Assembly (NCBI GenBank): GCA_964643145.1
Contig: CAZXPG010000011.1
Span: 1 to 38,302, forward strand
Source: CAZXPG01 sp964643145
Lineage (GTDB): Bacteria; Pseudomonadota; Alphaproteobacteria; Rickettsiales; Arcanibacteraceae
DNA: 38,302 nt
Direction of reading: 5' to 3'
This document shows, piece after piece, positions 18,078-26,121 of the stretch. Both the position numbers and the translations under genes were made by a program. Under the pieces are notes generated by a model that was not told where the DNA came from, searched no databases, and worked only from the letters and a program-made list of their open reading frames with translations. How positions within the stretch are numbered: position 1 is the first letter of the stretch; each line of letters opens with the position of its first letter.

Positions 18078-18319
18078 AACCTCAGTTTTGGAAAGCTGTG
18101 CTTATCCAAAACTGTCAACTATTTGAAAAATAATGATTCAAGGCGGCTTGAACCATTATTTTGAGTATATTATTACACTATGATAGGAAGCCTTTGGCTT
18201 CATATCATAGAATTAACGTTATTATTAATTTAAAATAATGGCAAAAACGACGCTTTTTGACATTATTTTAGAGTAACATGCCAGTTTTGGATAAGCCATG
18301 CTTATCCAAAACTGAGGTT
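18078..18319 (-). mobile_element. Family 1 composite element, full-length (242 bp), MITE-like
   Basis: The segment starts aacctcag and ends ctgaggtt, an inverted pair. Each end is itself a long hairpin (cores 18083-18114 and 18282-18314). Three further palindromes fill the middle: 18127-18162 (aaaataatg/cattatttt with inner ttcaag/cttgaa), 18178-18210 (ctatgata/tatcatag with inner gaagcc/ggcttc) and 18231-18270 (taaaataatg/cattatttta with inner caaaaa/tttttg). It has no coding capacity. The flanks share only TATT (18074-18077 and 18320-18323). Shape and dispersal resemble a non-autonomous MITE-like or Rickettsia-type palindromic element. No matching transposase is in the window. Confidence 0.75.
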
Positions 18320-18465
18320 TATTATCGATATTCGTTTATCCCCTGATTACACTACTCCCTTTTTAGTAAAAGTAAAGCAGGAATGCAATAAAAGTTGATC
18401 ACACACAAAGAAGAGCACTCACAAACAATTTCAACTCTTCACCACTTCATGCACGATACTATGCA
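18320..18465. other. Short gene-free stretch after the composite repeat
   Basis: Together with the composite repeat this makes up the gene-free region between the receiver gene and the secreted Cys-rich gene. I see no reading frame, RNA gene or strong terminator in it. It is moderately AT-rich and would be the transcript end of the Cys-rich gene on the minus strand. Confidence 0.5.
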
Positions 18466-19434
18466 CTAATACCGGTAGGGCAAATTCCCTTGATCGCGCC
18501 AAGTACAATCGGCCGCACCCGCGGGCTCTTCTGCATCAGGATAGGGCCCCCACCACCAACCATTTTCGGTGCAACATAGTGCCCGGTTATGATGACGCGT
18601 CGGCTCCAGCGTCGGTTTATAACTACACCGATCAAAAGAGGCGTGATAGACCGTGGCTGCACTCCAATCGCAATCATATTTACCATCATCATAACCATTA
18701 GTTGCACTGCACCTCCGAAGCTGGCATGGGTTTGATACCGCCCCCCATACGGATGCCGCACCATTGCTTGTCTGCGTCAGGGTACATGTACGGCTTGGTA
18801 CGCCTTGCCAGCCGGGGCGACAACGGCCGGTTACAGTCATACTCCCTGACATACCAGGACTAACACTATCCCAATTCGCATTACCATGTGCGTTGGTTTC
18901 AGCAGTGGTTTTCCAGTTGGTTTCTCGACTATTATTAAAACGTACCATCGGACATGCAGGAGGAAAAACCGTGAGTTTAGCCGCACCAATGACACGTTTT
19001 TCCTGGTTCGATAAGCTGGCGTAGCTTATGCCAGCACATCCACTTCCCGTACGGTTAGCTACCCATATATCGTACACGCCTGGAACCGACGGTGCCCGCA
19101 CCGACCAGTTGATCACACCGGGCCGATTGGCTACCGATGAATTGGCAATGCAATGCATATTCTGCACCGCTGTTCCAAACCCTACAATAAGCGCATTATA
19201 ACAATCTGCAACAACCTGACCGGAAGCAGCCCCCGCATTGGTGCATGTTGTGCCGGTGGAATTAACCCTGTAATTCAATGAGATAGCAACTTGCGAATCT
19301 GTCTGGACGGTAATGCCACTTCTCACATCACTCATAGTATAGCCATATACCTGCCCTGTAAATGCTACGGCCGTTAGGAACAATAGACAGCTAAGGGTTT
19401 TAATATTGCTTTGCATCCATTGCATTCCTTCCAT
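18466..19434 (-). CDS. Secreted Cys-rich protein sharing the C-terminal module of the virB4-adjacent protein
   Basis: The 322-residue product is not a recognised family. It begins with a signal peptide: a basic start, a hydrophobic core (LSCLLFLTAVAFTG) and a likely cut after QVYG. Residues about 40-155 look like a beta-rich extracytoplasmic domain with a few Cys. From about 160 to the end it matches residues 950-1120 of the protein at 1156-4566: TNWKTTAET, GNANW, GRCRPGWQGVPSRTCT, a W..V.NPCQ segment, GYDDGKYDC, a CC pair, then CTW..QG..P. Cys spacing with CxPGWxGxPxRTC recalls a sushi-like fold, unproven. In-frame ATGs at 19425 and 19416 are alternative starts; GGAAGGA precedes the last at good spacing, while GAGGA serves 19434. 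It stands alone, facing away from the kinase at 19926. Role unknown, perhaps a partner or soluble form of the virB4-linked protein. Confidence 0.82.
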   Translation of the reverse strand: MEGMQWMQSNIKTLSCLLFLTAVAFTGQVYGYTMSDVRSGITVQTDSQVAISLNYRVNSTGTTCTNAGAASGQVVADCYNALIVGFGTAVQNMHCIANSSVANRPGVINWSVRAPSVPGVYDIWVANRTGSGCAGISYASLSNQEKRVIGAAKLTVFPPACPMVRFNNSRETNWKTTAETNAHGNANWDSVSPGMSGSMTVTGRCRPGWQGVPSRTCTLTQTSNGAASVWGAVSNPCQLRRCSATNGYDDGKYDCDWSAATVYHASFDRCSYKPTLEPTRHHNRALCCTENGWWWGPYPDAEEPAGAADCTWRDQGNLPYRY

Positions 19435-19925
19435 TATTTCATCCTCGAAAGCCTCTCGTTCGTGTACCTAACCGCTATAAATCACTGCGGTTTTCATCTC
19501 TGTACCACAGTTAAATCATACCGTTATCGCCCCTTAACTGCAACCTTTCTCTACATAGCTACCCAGGAATATTCTTCTATGTTACCGTTCCTATACCCTC
19601 CAGCTTCTTTAATCTTTTTAAGAAACACTAAGGTCTATTTTAAGAAATTAACACAAAGCGTCGCCTATTACCGACAAAAAACTATTTTATCTATCCACAT
19701 ATAGATCAATATTTTATATTAATATCATTATTATTCTCTTCCTAAAATAGAATAAATCCTATAGTAAATTATATAATTATAGTATAAAATTCATCCTTTA
19801 ATTGATTAATCTAACCAGAGCGCGAGATAACCATAGCTTATCCAACGCTGCGATTATTGACGACAGGTTCCCTACGTTCTGACAACGATCTATTAAACGC
19901 CAGTCTTATAGCAATACTAATAATT
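19435..19925. other. AT-rich divergent intergenic region
   Basis: About 490 bp separate the secreted Cys-rich gene (minus) from the kinase (plus). The right half is very AT-rich (19700-19800) with no coding signal, and should hold promoters for both genes. A decayed family 1 repeat lies at 19829-19858. A small open frame at 19411-19704 looks accidental, because its composition is low-complexity and it overlaps the start of the Cys-rich gene. Confidence 0.5.
19829..19858 (+). repeat. Decayed copy of family 1 palindrome
   Basis: The bases catagcttatccaacgctg match the loop and right arm of the core with a few changes, and gattattgacg follows where aggttat would be expected. The left arm is largely lost. 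A TTG at 19857 within it opens the longest frame of the next kinase but is a poor start. Confidence 0.5.
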
Positions 19926-21854
19926 ATGGATGTACAAACCACCCATCATCCGCCTTTCCTGCGGAATTATTTTTTTATGGCGACCATTATCATGGTGGTC
20001 ATTTTGCTGCTTGCTGGCCTATCAGGGTGGTTTATCTGGCTTTCCCAAAAGAAAGAACGTGTGCTCTACTACCAGAAAGGTGCTGGCCATCTGGAACAAG
20101 TATTAACGGAAACTTTCTCGTATATTGAGAATTTTTGTAGTTTTGTAGGAAAGAAAATTGCTGTACAAGATCCGCGTAATTTAAAAGCAATTGAAGCTAT
20201 TCTGCAAAATAAATGGATTGCCAGCGAAACCAACCAGGAACTCTTTTCCTGGACCTTGTTCGATTTTGTTACACCGGAAGGCTATGCCGTTGTCACCAGC
20301 AGCCAGGGGGTGCTATCTGAACCAAAAAAAGTACGTGATCGCACCTGGCTTTACGAGGCTCCGCGTCACCCCTGGAAGCTGTTATTCTCCCATCCTGCCG
20401 TGGGTTTCACCAGTGGTGAGTGGGTATTGCCTGTGGGATATGGTATTTCCAATAAACATGGGGCCTTTATTGGTACGTTATCTGCCGGTTTTAATATTCA
20501 GAAACTTACCCGGCATATTGAGCGTTCGCTTGACGCAGATAAAATTAGTTTTGTGATATTAAACAGTAATATGGAGGTTGTTTCCCAGTCTCTGGACAAT
20601 TTTCATACTATTGACAAGGATTATTTTGTTCAATGGGCAGGTGCATTTGATAATGCACAATCCCGATCTGGCTCACTAGCATCTCCCATCCAATCAAGTG
20701 ATGTTACTTACCGTTATTATAAAAAACTCGACAAATATCCCTATACGGTCTTAATTGGTGAAAGCAATGCACTGCTTGAAGACAGTATGACCAAAGCACT
20801 ACTGCCACTCTTCCTGCAATCTATTGGCATTGCGCTTATCCTGCAAATTATCCTCTATCTCATTTATCACCGTATTATCACCCCAGCGGTGATTTTATCG
20901 GATATTGCTGATAAAATTTCACGCGGTGAAGAGAATATCAATATCCCTACCAGTAAAATCTACACTTTTTCTAATTTATCTACCCAACTCCACAATATGA
21001 TGCACTATATTGAGGAAATAAAATCGATGAAGCTGGAACTTGGGCGCAAAAATAAAGAGTTAGAACGCACCAAAAACGCCGCCGAACATGCTAAGGAACT
21101 GGCACTGAATGCGTCTAAAGCCAAGAGTGATTTTCTTGCCAGCACCGCCCATGAACTGCGTACCCCCCTTGGGCAGATTATTACTCTCTCTGAATATATG
21201 AAAGCAGAATTATTTGGAAAAATGGCCAATCCTAAATATCTTGATTATGCGACAGATATCCATCTTATGGGCAAAGAGTCGTTGCAATTTATTGAAGACC
21301 TGCTTGATGAGGCACAGACGGGGTCAGGCAATTTCGATATTAAACAGCGCGAAGAAATGCATATTACTGATATTATCAAACGTGCAATTAAGCTTACGGT
21401 AAGTGCTGCCTATAAAAACCATATTGTTATTAATACCAATATTGCCGATGATTTACCTCCTCTCTACGTAGATCCACGGCGCATACGGCAAATTATGGTA
21501 AATCTTATTACCAATGCCATTAAATATTCACCAGAACATACCGCTATCACTATCTCAGCACGCATCATCGGCAAACATATGGAACTGAGCGTGAAGGACC
21601 AAGGCTTTGGCATGAGTGCTACCGAGGTTGAAACCGCGCTGAAACGGTTTGGCAGGGTGCTTAACCAAAATAGCGGCAAAGTGGATTCTGTTGGGCTTGG
21701 CCTGCCATTAGTCAAACATCTGGCTGAAGCGCATGGGGCAGAATTCACCATACAATCTGAATCGGGAAAAGGCACGATTGTAACCATCACCTTCCCGGCT
21801 GACTGCATCAAATGGCCAGATGGTGCCACATTGTCGGTAGCAAGCAACTGGTGA
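19926..21854 (+). CDS. Membrane sensor histidine kinase
   Basis: From ATG at 19926 the product has 642 residues. The frame runs back to a TTG at 19857 inside a decayed repeat, but the ATG places the first membrane helix (about 13-37) normally and gives nearly the same length as the 645-residue kinase at 14712. A periplasmic sensor of about 250 residues (GEWVLPVGYGISN, a Cache-like pattern) is followed by a second helix (about 293-315), a HAMP-like linker (RGEENINIPTS), a coiled coil, HisKA with H409 in TAHELRTPLGQI, and the ATPase domain with NLITNAIKYSPE, DQGFGMS and VGLGLPLVKHLAEAHG. All boxes are intact. No receiver is fused or directly adjacent. It is probably a paralogue of the other kinase and signals through one of the two stand-alone receivers. 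The stimulus is unknown. Confidence 0.92.
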   Translation: MDVQTTHHPPFLRNYFFMATIIMVVILLLAGLSGWFIWLSQKKERVLYYQKGAGHLEQVLTETFSYIENFCSFVGKKIAVQDPRNLKAIEAILQNKWIASETNQELFSWTLFDFVTPEGYAVVTSSQGVLSEPKKVRDRTWLYEAPRHPWKLLFSHPAVGFTSGEWVLPVGYGISNKHGAFIGTLSAGFNIQKLTRHIERSLDADKISFVILNSNMEVVSQSLDNFHTIDKDYFVQWAGAFDNAQSRSGSLASPIQSSDVTYRYYKKLDKYPYTVLIGESNALLEDSMTKALLPLFLQSIGIALILQIILYLIYHRIITPAVILSDIADKISRGEENINIPTSKIYTFSNLSTQLHNMMHYIEEIKSMKLELGRKNKELERTKNAAEHAKELALNASKAKSDFLASTAHELRTPLGQIITLSEYMKAELFGKMANPKYLDYATDIHLMGKESLQFIEDLLDEAQTGSGNFDIKQREEMHITDIIKRAIKLTVSAAYKNHIVINTNIADDLPPLYVDPRRIRQIMVNLITNAIKYSPEHTAITISARIIGKHMELSVKDQGFGMSATEVETALKRFGRVLNQNSGKVDSVGLGLPLVKHLAEAHGAEFTIQSESGKGTIVTITFPADCIKWPDGATLSVASNW

Positions 21855-21946
21855 GCGGCAACAAGACTGTTAACTAAAAATTAACTCTGCCCTGCTACAA
21901 CTAATGGCTGGGAGGAAAGGGTAGTCATCACAAAAGGTTTGTCGTT

Positions 21947-22606
21947 ATGCCACTTTATGATGTGCACGAAAAATTCATACATAGCGCAATTTCCTATCTC
22001 TTTGACCTGCCTACTGCTCCTAGTGCCCTCATTAACGAAATTTCTAAAATAACTACCGCACTATTAACACCCGCATCCAATGACTATGCCCTCTTCAGCC
22101 GTGTTTTTCATAACCCATGCCTGATGTCGCATATTGAAGATGAAAAGCCACTCACCTTAGGTGAAGCACGGGAATATATGATTCACTATATTGATACAAA
22201 AATTACGCGGGCAGCAATGCGTGCAGGCGTTACCCCTAGAGCACTTGGTTGGGATCAAAACACACTATTAACTGCCATACAGACATGGCCCGACCATCAT
22301 ACCAATCTTGTCAGTGCTCCTTCCCGCGTTGCGCCATGGGAATGGTGGAATGTGCAGGAAAACCAGACCATCACACGTTTGAAACAACATGAATCTCCTA
22401 CCTGCTCCACATTACCTTCGCTTCCTTCCGCACAAGAACAAATGCGCGAGAGCCTGGATAAGGCCAAACTTGCACTACAAGCACTGCAATCAACATTGCA
22501 ACGCTCGCCTAGCACCGTATTTCCTTCCTCAAAACTGCTAGGCCATTATCCCATTTCCTCTCCCACACGCCTTCACTGGCAATGCTCCCAGAGCCGGATG
22601 CAATAA
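21947..22606 (+). CDS. Hypothetical protein, 219 residues
   Basis: I do not recognise this protein. It has no signal peptide and no membrane helix. Residues 1-130 look helical (DVHEKFIHSAISYLFDL, LTLGEAREYMIHYIDTKITRAAMR). A Trp-rich stretch (APWEWWNVQE) lies near 125-135. A Pro/Ser-rich segment is followed by a short coiled coil (about 165-190: REQMRES... LALQALQSTLQ), and the end is basic and polar. The start ATG has AAAGG about 9 nt upstream. It follows the kinase by 92 bp and may be co-transcribed with it. Its stop codon TAA is the first base triplet of the direct repeat that flanks the palindrome at 22615-22657, and it converges on recN. Confidence 0.7.
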   Translation: MPLYDVHEKFIHSAISYLFDLPTAPSALINEISKITTALLTPASNDYALFSRVFHNPCLMSHIEDEKPLTLGEAREYMIHYIDTKITRAAMRAGVTPRALGWDQNTLLTAIQTWPDHHTNLVSAPSRVAPWEWWNVQENQTITRLKQHESPTCSTLPSLPSAQEQMRESLDKAKLALQALQSTLQRSPSTVFPSSKLLGHYPISSPTRLHWQCSQSRMQ

Positions 22607-22614
22607 CTATACCT

Positions 22615-22657
22615 AACCTCAGTTTTGGATAAGCTTTGCTTATCCAAAACTGAGGTT
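22615..22657. mobile_element. Solo family 1 palindrome with flanking direct repeats
   Basis: This is a perfect palindrome with 20-bp arms beginning aacctcag and ending ctgaggtt, with a 3-nt ttt loop. Outside it the sequence aactatacct occurs on both sides (22605-22614 and 22658-22667; 11 bp if the shared t is counted). This looks like a target-site duplication. It sits exactly between the stop codon of the hypothetical gene and the stop codon of recN, leaving both frames intact. It can form a hairpin in both transcripts, although no U-run is present. Confidence 0.85.
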
Positions 22658-22665
22658 AACTATAC

Positions 22666-24342
22666 CTACAACGCCGACATCTCCAGTAATTTATTGGCAG
22701 CGGCACGGGCTTCTGGGGTGATATGTTCTCCGGCCAGCATCCGTGCCAGCTCTTCCTTGCGTTCAGCCTGAGAGAGAACAGTAGCACTGGTAATAGTAGT
22801 ATCCCCTTGGGTGGTTTTTTGCACTTTCAGATGCGTATTGCCACGCGCCGCCACTTGTGGCTGGTGAGTGACAACCAACACCTGCACATGCTCGCCAAGC
22901 AACTGCAACCGTTTCCCTACGGCATCCGCCACTGCGCCGCCAATACCAGTATCCACCTCATCAAAAATGAGGGTGGGGGTGGAATTAACCCCGGCCAGTG
23001 CCACTTTAATTGCCAGCATAAAGCGGGAAAGTTCGCCACCTGAGGCAATCTTAGCCAGGGGGGCTAAAGGAGAGCCGGGATTCGTGCTAGCCAGGAACGT
23101 TACTTTATCCTGCCCATGTGCGGCCCAATCTTGTTCTGGCAGTGGAGTAATCTGTACCGTAAAGCGTGTTGCTGCCATTTTCAGCGGAATAAGTTCCGTA
23201 TGCAGTGCCTCTTCAAGCTGTTTGGCAGCGAAATGTCTGGCAGCACTCAGCCGTTCGGCATAATGGCTATAATGCGCCTTGCTTTGTTCAACCTGGCGAG
23301 TGAGTGCAACAATGCTGGCACTCTGGTCTTCAAGTAGCAGGAGTTTAGCGTCAATCTCCGCTTTATAGCCAGGCAGCGCGTCTACCGGCATATTAAACTT
23401 ACGGGCGGCAGCGCGTAAGGCAAAGAGACGCTCTTCCACTATTTCCAACCGGCTGTTGCCCATATCCATCTGCTGGGCGATAGACTCAAGCGATTCCACC
23501 GCCTCCTGTACTTCAACGCTTGCCCGTTCCAGTGCCTCAATTGCTGCGTCAAACTGGCCAGGAACTGTCAGGGCATTGCCACGCATTAATTGTTTCTGGG
23601 CAGAAAACAGGGTGCTGGTGATGTTGTTGGAGGTGCCAGAGAGTTCATTCAGTGCTGATTCGAGTATAGTGAGAAGCTTTTCCCGCCCCATAAGCTGGGT
23701 ACGTTCTTCAGCCAGGGTTTCTTCTTCACCCTCACATGGTGCAAGTTCGGACAGTTCGTTTGCAACATGCCGCAGGTAGTCTTCTTCCCACTGCGCTGCT
23801 TGTTCGGCGTGCTTCAGCTCTTCTAGCTTTTGCTGGTTTTCTTTCCAGGCATGGTAGCTGGCACTGGTTTCAAGCAGAAGCGCATCTAAGTGCATATAGG
23901 CATCAATAATGCTTTGATGCGTTGCGGGTTCAAGCAGCCCGCGCTGTTCATGCTGGCCGTGAATCTCAAGCAGCAGCGTGCCAATCTGTTTCAGCAGGTT
24001 CACACTGATAGGGATGTCGTTGGCAAAGGCCTTGGTTTTGCCATCCGGTGTGATTATCCGGCGTAACGTCAAGCACTCTTCCTGGATAATCCCCTGTTCT
24101 TCAAGCAGTCGCTCTAGGCGGCCATTGCCAGAGGTGGTAAATTCTGCCGTTACGCTGCCTTGTGTTGCCCCGTGGCGAAGAAGCTTCTGTGCCACCCGTT
24201 CCCCTAGCACAAAGCCCAGCGCATCAAGCAGGATGGATTTTCCTGCCCCTGTTTCCCCGGTCAGCACACACAACCCACGGGCAAAAGCAATATCCAGGCT
24301 TTCAATCAATACAATATTACGGATGGAAAGATGGTGCAGCAT
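22666..24342 (-). CDS. recN: DNA repair ATPase RecN
   Basis: RecN is an SMC-like ATPase that acts at DNA double-strand breaks with RecA. The 558-residue product has the normal length. N-terminal Walker A is GETGAGKS at 29-36, with IRNIVLIESLDIAF before it. A long coiled-coil-rich centre runs from about 150 to 380. The C-terminal ABC part has the signature LAKIASGGELSRFMLAIKVAL, Walker B in TLIFDEVDTGIGG, and VVTHQPQVAARG at the switch. It is the last gene of the minus-strand run ppiD-trpE-trpG-ftsY-bamD-recN, 20 bp after bamD. bamD followed by recN is a common alphaproteobacterial order. Its stop codon touches the direct repeat of the solo palindrome. Confidence 0.96.
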   Translation of the reverse strand: MLHHLSIRNIVLIESLDIAFARGLCVLTGETGAGKSILLDALGFVLGERVAQKLLRHGATQGSVTAEFTTSGNGRLERLLEEQGIIQEECLTLRRIITPDGKTKAFANDIPISVNLLKQIGTLLLEIHGQHEQRGLLEPATHQSIIDAYMHLDALLLETSASYHAWKENQQKLEELKHAEQAAQWEEDYLRHVANELSELAPCEGEEETLAEERTQLMGREKLLTILESALNELSGTSNNITSTLFSAQKQLMRGNALTVPGQFDAAIEALERASVEVQEAVESLESIAQQMDMGNSRLEIVEERLFALRAAARKFNMPVDALPGYKAEIDAKLLLLEDQSASIVALTRQVEQSKAHYSHYAERLSAARHFAAKQLEEALHTELIPLKMAATRFTVQITPLPEQDWAAHGQDKVTFLASTNPGSPLAPLAKIASGGELSRFMLAIKVALAGVNSTPTLIFDEVDTGIGGAVADAVGKRLQLLGEHVQVLVVTHQPQVAARGNTHLKVQKTTQGDTTITSATVLSQAERKEELARMLAGEHITPEARAAANKLLEMSAL

Positions 24343-24362
24343 GGGAGAAGATACTCGCCAAA

Positions 24363-25142
24363 TTAACGTTTCTTTACCGTTTTATCCTGTTTTTCCAACA
24401 GATTATAGCTGTAGCGATACCATTTGCTGGCAGGATAGTTATAGCCAAGCACAGCGGCAGTTTTTTGTGCTTCCTGGTCAATGCCTAAGGTTAGATAGGC
24501 CGCTGTCAGGCGATAGAGGGCCTCCGGTGTATGGGAGGTGGTCTGATACTGGTCAACCACGGTGCGGAAGCGGTTAGTGGCCGCAAGGATGTTGCCATTC
24601 TTCAAGTAGAACCGCCCAATCTCCATTTCCTTACCGGCTAGATGGTCATTAGCCAGATCAATTTTCACCCGCGCATCACGGGCATAATCGCTATCGGGGA
24701 AGCGCGCCACCACTTCTTTTAACGCAGCAAGTGCCAATTCAGTGGTGTGCTGGTCGCGTGCGACATCGGAAATCTGCTCATAATAGCTGACAGCGCGTAA
24801 GTAGTAGATATAGGCAATGTTCTTATTGCCAGGATGTAGTTTGATGAAACGGTCAGTAACGTTAATCACGTCATCATAGTCGGTGTTGCTATAATGGCTA
24901 TAGGCTTCCATAATCTGGGCATTAACCGACCAGGAAGAATAGGGGTAATCGCGTTCTACCTGCTCGAATAATTCCACCGCCGATTTATATTCTTTCTTCT
25001 GCAGCTTATCCATGGCATTATTATACAGCTCTTCAACACTCGGCTCTGGTGCTTTCATATCTTTTTTATCCGCGCAAGAGGTAGCGGAAAGCAGCAGCAT
25101 AGTGGTGATAAGCAGCGATAGAGCGGTATGGAATCGTGTCAT
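24363..25142 (-). CDS. bamD: Outer-membrane assembly lipoprotein BamD
   Basis: BamD (ComL/YfiO) is the essential lipoprotein of the BAM complex that inserts beta-barrel proteins into the outer membrane. The 259-residue product starts with a lipoprotein signal peptide (hydrophobic LLITTMLLLS, then ATSC with C23 as the lipidated residue; Ala at -3 is less usual than Leu). TPR-like helical pairs follow: ELYNNAMDKLQKKEYKSAVE, VERDYPYSSWSVNAQIMEAY, VINVTDRFIKLHPGNKNIAY and ARFPDSDYARDARVKIDL, all typical BamD phrases. It lies 43 bp after ftsY and 20 bp before recN. Its presence implies a double-membrane cell. Confidence 0.95.
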   Translation of the reverse strand: MTRFHTALSLLITTMLLLSATSCADKKDMKAPEPSVEELYNNAMDKLQKKEYKSAVELFEQVERDYPYSSWSVNAQIMEAYSHYSNTDYDDVINVTDRFIKLHPGNKNIAYIYYLRAVSYYEQISDVARDQHTTELALAALKEVVARFPDSDYARDARVKIDLANDHLAGKEMEIGRFYLKNGNILAATNRFRTVVDQYQTTSHTPEALYRLTAAYLTLGIDQEAQKTAAVLGYNYPASKWYRYSYNLLEKQDKTVKKR

Positions 25143-25185
25143 GTTGTTGCGAGCCTTCTAAAATCTATGATCTAACATCTATTAT

Positions 25186-26121
25186 CTACACTTCCCCCAC
25201 CAATCCCTTGGCAAACGCCTCAGCCTCGAAGGGGCGTAAATCGTCAATCGCTTCCCCCACGCCAATTGCATGGATAGGAAGGTGGAACTGTTCTGCCAGC
25301 GCAACCACAATCCCGCCTTTGGCCGTACCATCCAGCTTGGTGATGATAAGGCCGGAAAGCTTTGCCATGTTGCTGAAGGCTTCCACCTGGCTTTTGGCGT
25401 TTTGCCCGGTGGTGGCATCGAGTACCAGCAGGGTATTATGGGGGGCCTCGGGAATCACTTTTTTAATTACACGGACAATTTTTCCCAATTCTTCCATCAA
25501 GTTCGCTTTGTTTTGTAATCTGCCAGCAGTATCAATTAATAGCACATCCGCCTTGGCAGCAAGGGCTTTCTCGCACGCCATATAGGCGACGCTTGCGGGT
25601 TCCGCCTGAAACTCGCCTTGAATAAGCGGCACGTCTGCCCGTTTTGCCCAGATAGCCAATTGCTCAACAGCGGCAGCACGGAATGTATCACAGGCGGCAA
25701 TCATCACCTGTTTTCCTTCCTCGCGGTAACGCTTAGCCAGCTTCCCAATGGTGGTAGTTTTACCATTACCATTGACCCCACATACCAGGATAATCTGCGG
25801 TGCCAGGCTAGGGTCAAGGATGAGTGGTGTGCTGTAGGGGCTTAGCACTTTAGCCACCTCACTTGCCACAGCCAGCCGCACGTCTTCGGGTGAAATTTCC
25901 TTGTCAAAACGGTCTTTCGCCAGCCGTGTGGTGATTGAAGTTGCGGTTTTCACACCAAGATCAGCACTGATAAGCAACTCTTCCAGCTCTTCTAATGTCA
26001 GGCTATCCAGCTTGCGTTTGGTAAAAATGCCGGTAATGCCAGAAGAAATTTTGGCTGAGCTCTTGCTTAAACCTTGCTTTATTTTAGAAAACCAGCCTTG
26101 CTTCTGGGGTTCATCCGTCAT
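25186..26121 (-). CDS. ftsY: Signal recognition particle receptor FtsY
   Basis: FtsY is the SRP receptor GTPase that delivers nascent membrane proteins to the Sec translocon. The 311-residue product has the N domain (about 20-100) and the GTPase domain with P-loop GVNGNGKT at 115-122, DTFRAAAVEQL, DTAGR, TKLDGTAKGG and GVGEAIDDLRPF. The acidic A domain found in longer FtsY proteins is absent, as in many alphaproteobacteria. Its ATG overlaps the trpG stop (TAATG arrangement), suggesting translational coupling with the tryptophan genes upstream. Confidence 0.96.
   Translation of the reverse strand: MTDEPQKQGWFSKIKQGLSKSSAKISSGITGIFTKRKLDSLTLEELEELLISADLGVKTATSITTRLAKDRFDKEISPEDVRLAVASEVAKVLSPYSTPLILDPSLAPQIILVCGVNGNGKTTTIGKLAKRYREEGKQVMIAACDTFRAAAVEQLAIWAKRADVPLIQGEFQAEPASVAYMACEKALAAKADVLLIDTAGRLQNKANLMEELGKIVRVIKKVIPEAPHNTLLVLDATTGQNAKSQVEAFSNMAKLSGLIITKLDGTAKGGIVVALAEQFHLPIHAIGVGEAIDDLRPFEAEAFAKGLVGEV

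Noticed and set aside
18078..18319. CRISPR array
   Set aside because: The repeats are nested palindromes of different sequence without regular spacers, and no cas gene is present.
19411..19704. Open frame of 97 codons upstream of the second kinase
   Set aside because: Low-complexity, no ribosome binding site of note, overlaps the signal peptide region of the divergent Cys-rich gene, and no family resemblance.
22615..22657. Ordinary bidirectional terminator
   Set aside because: The hairpin is not followed by a T-run on either strand, the same unit occurs upstream of genes elsewhere, and direct repeats flank it. It may still weaken read-through.
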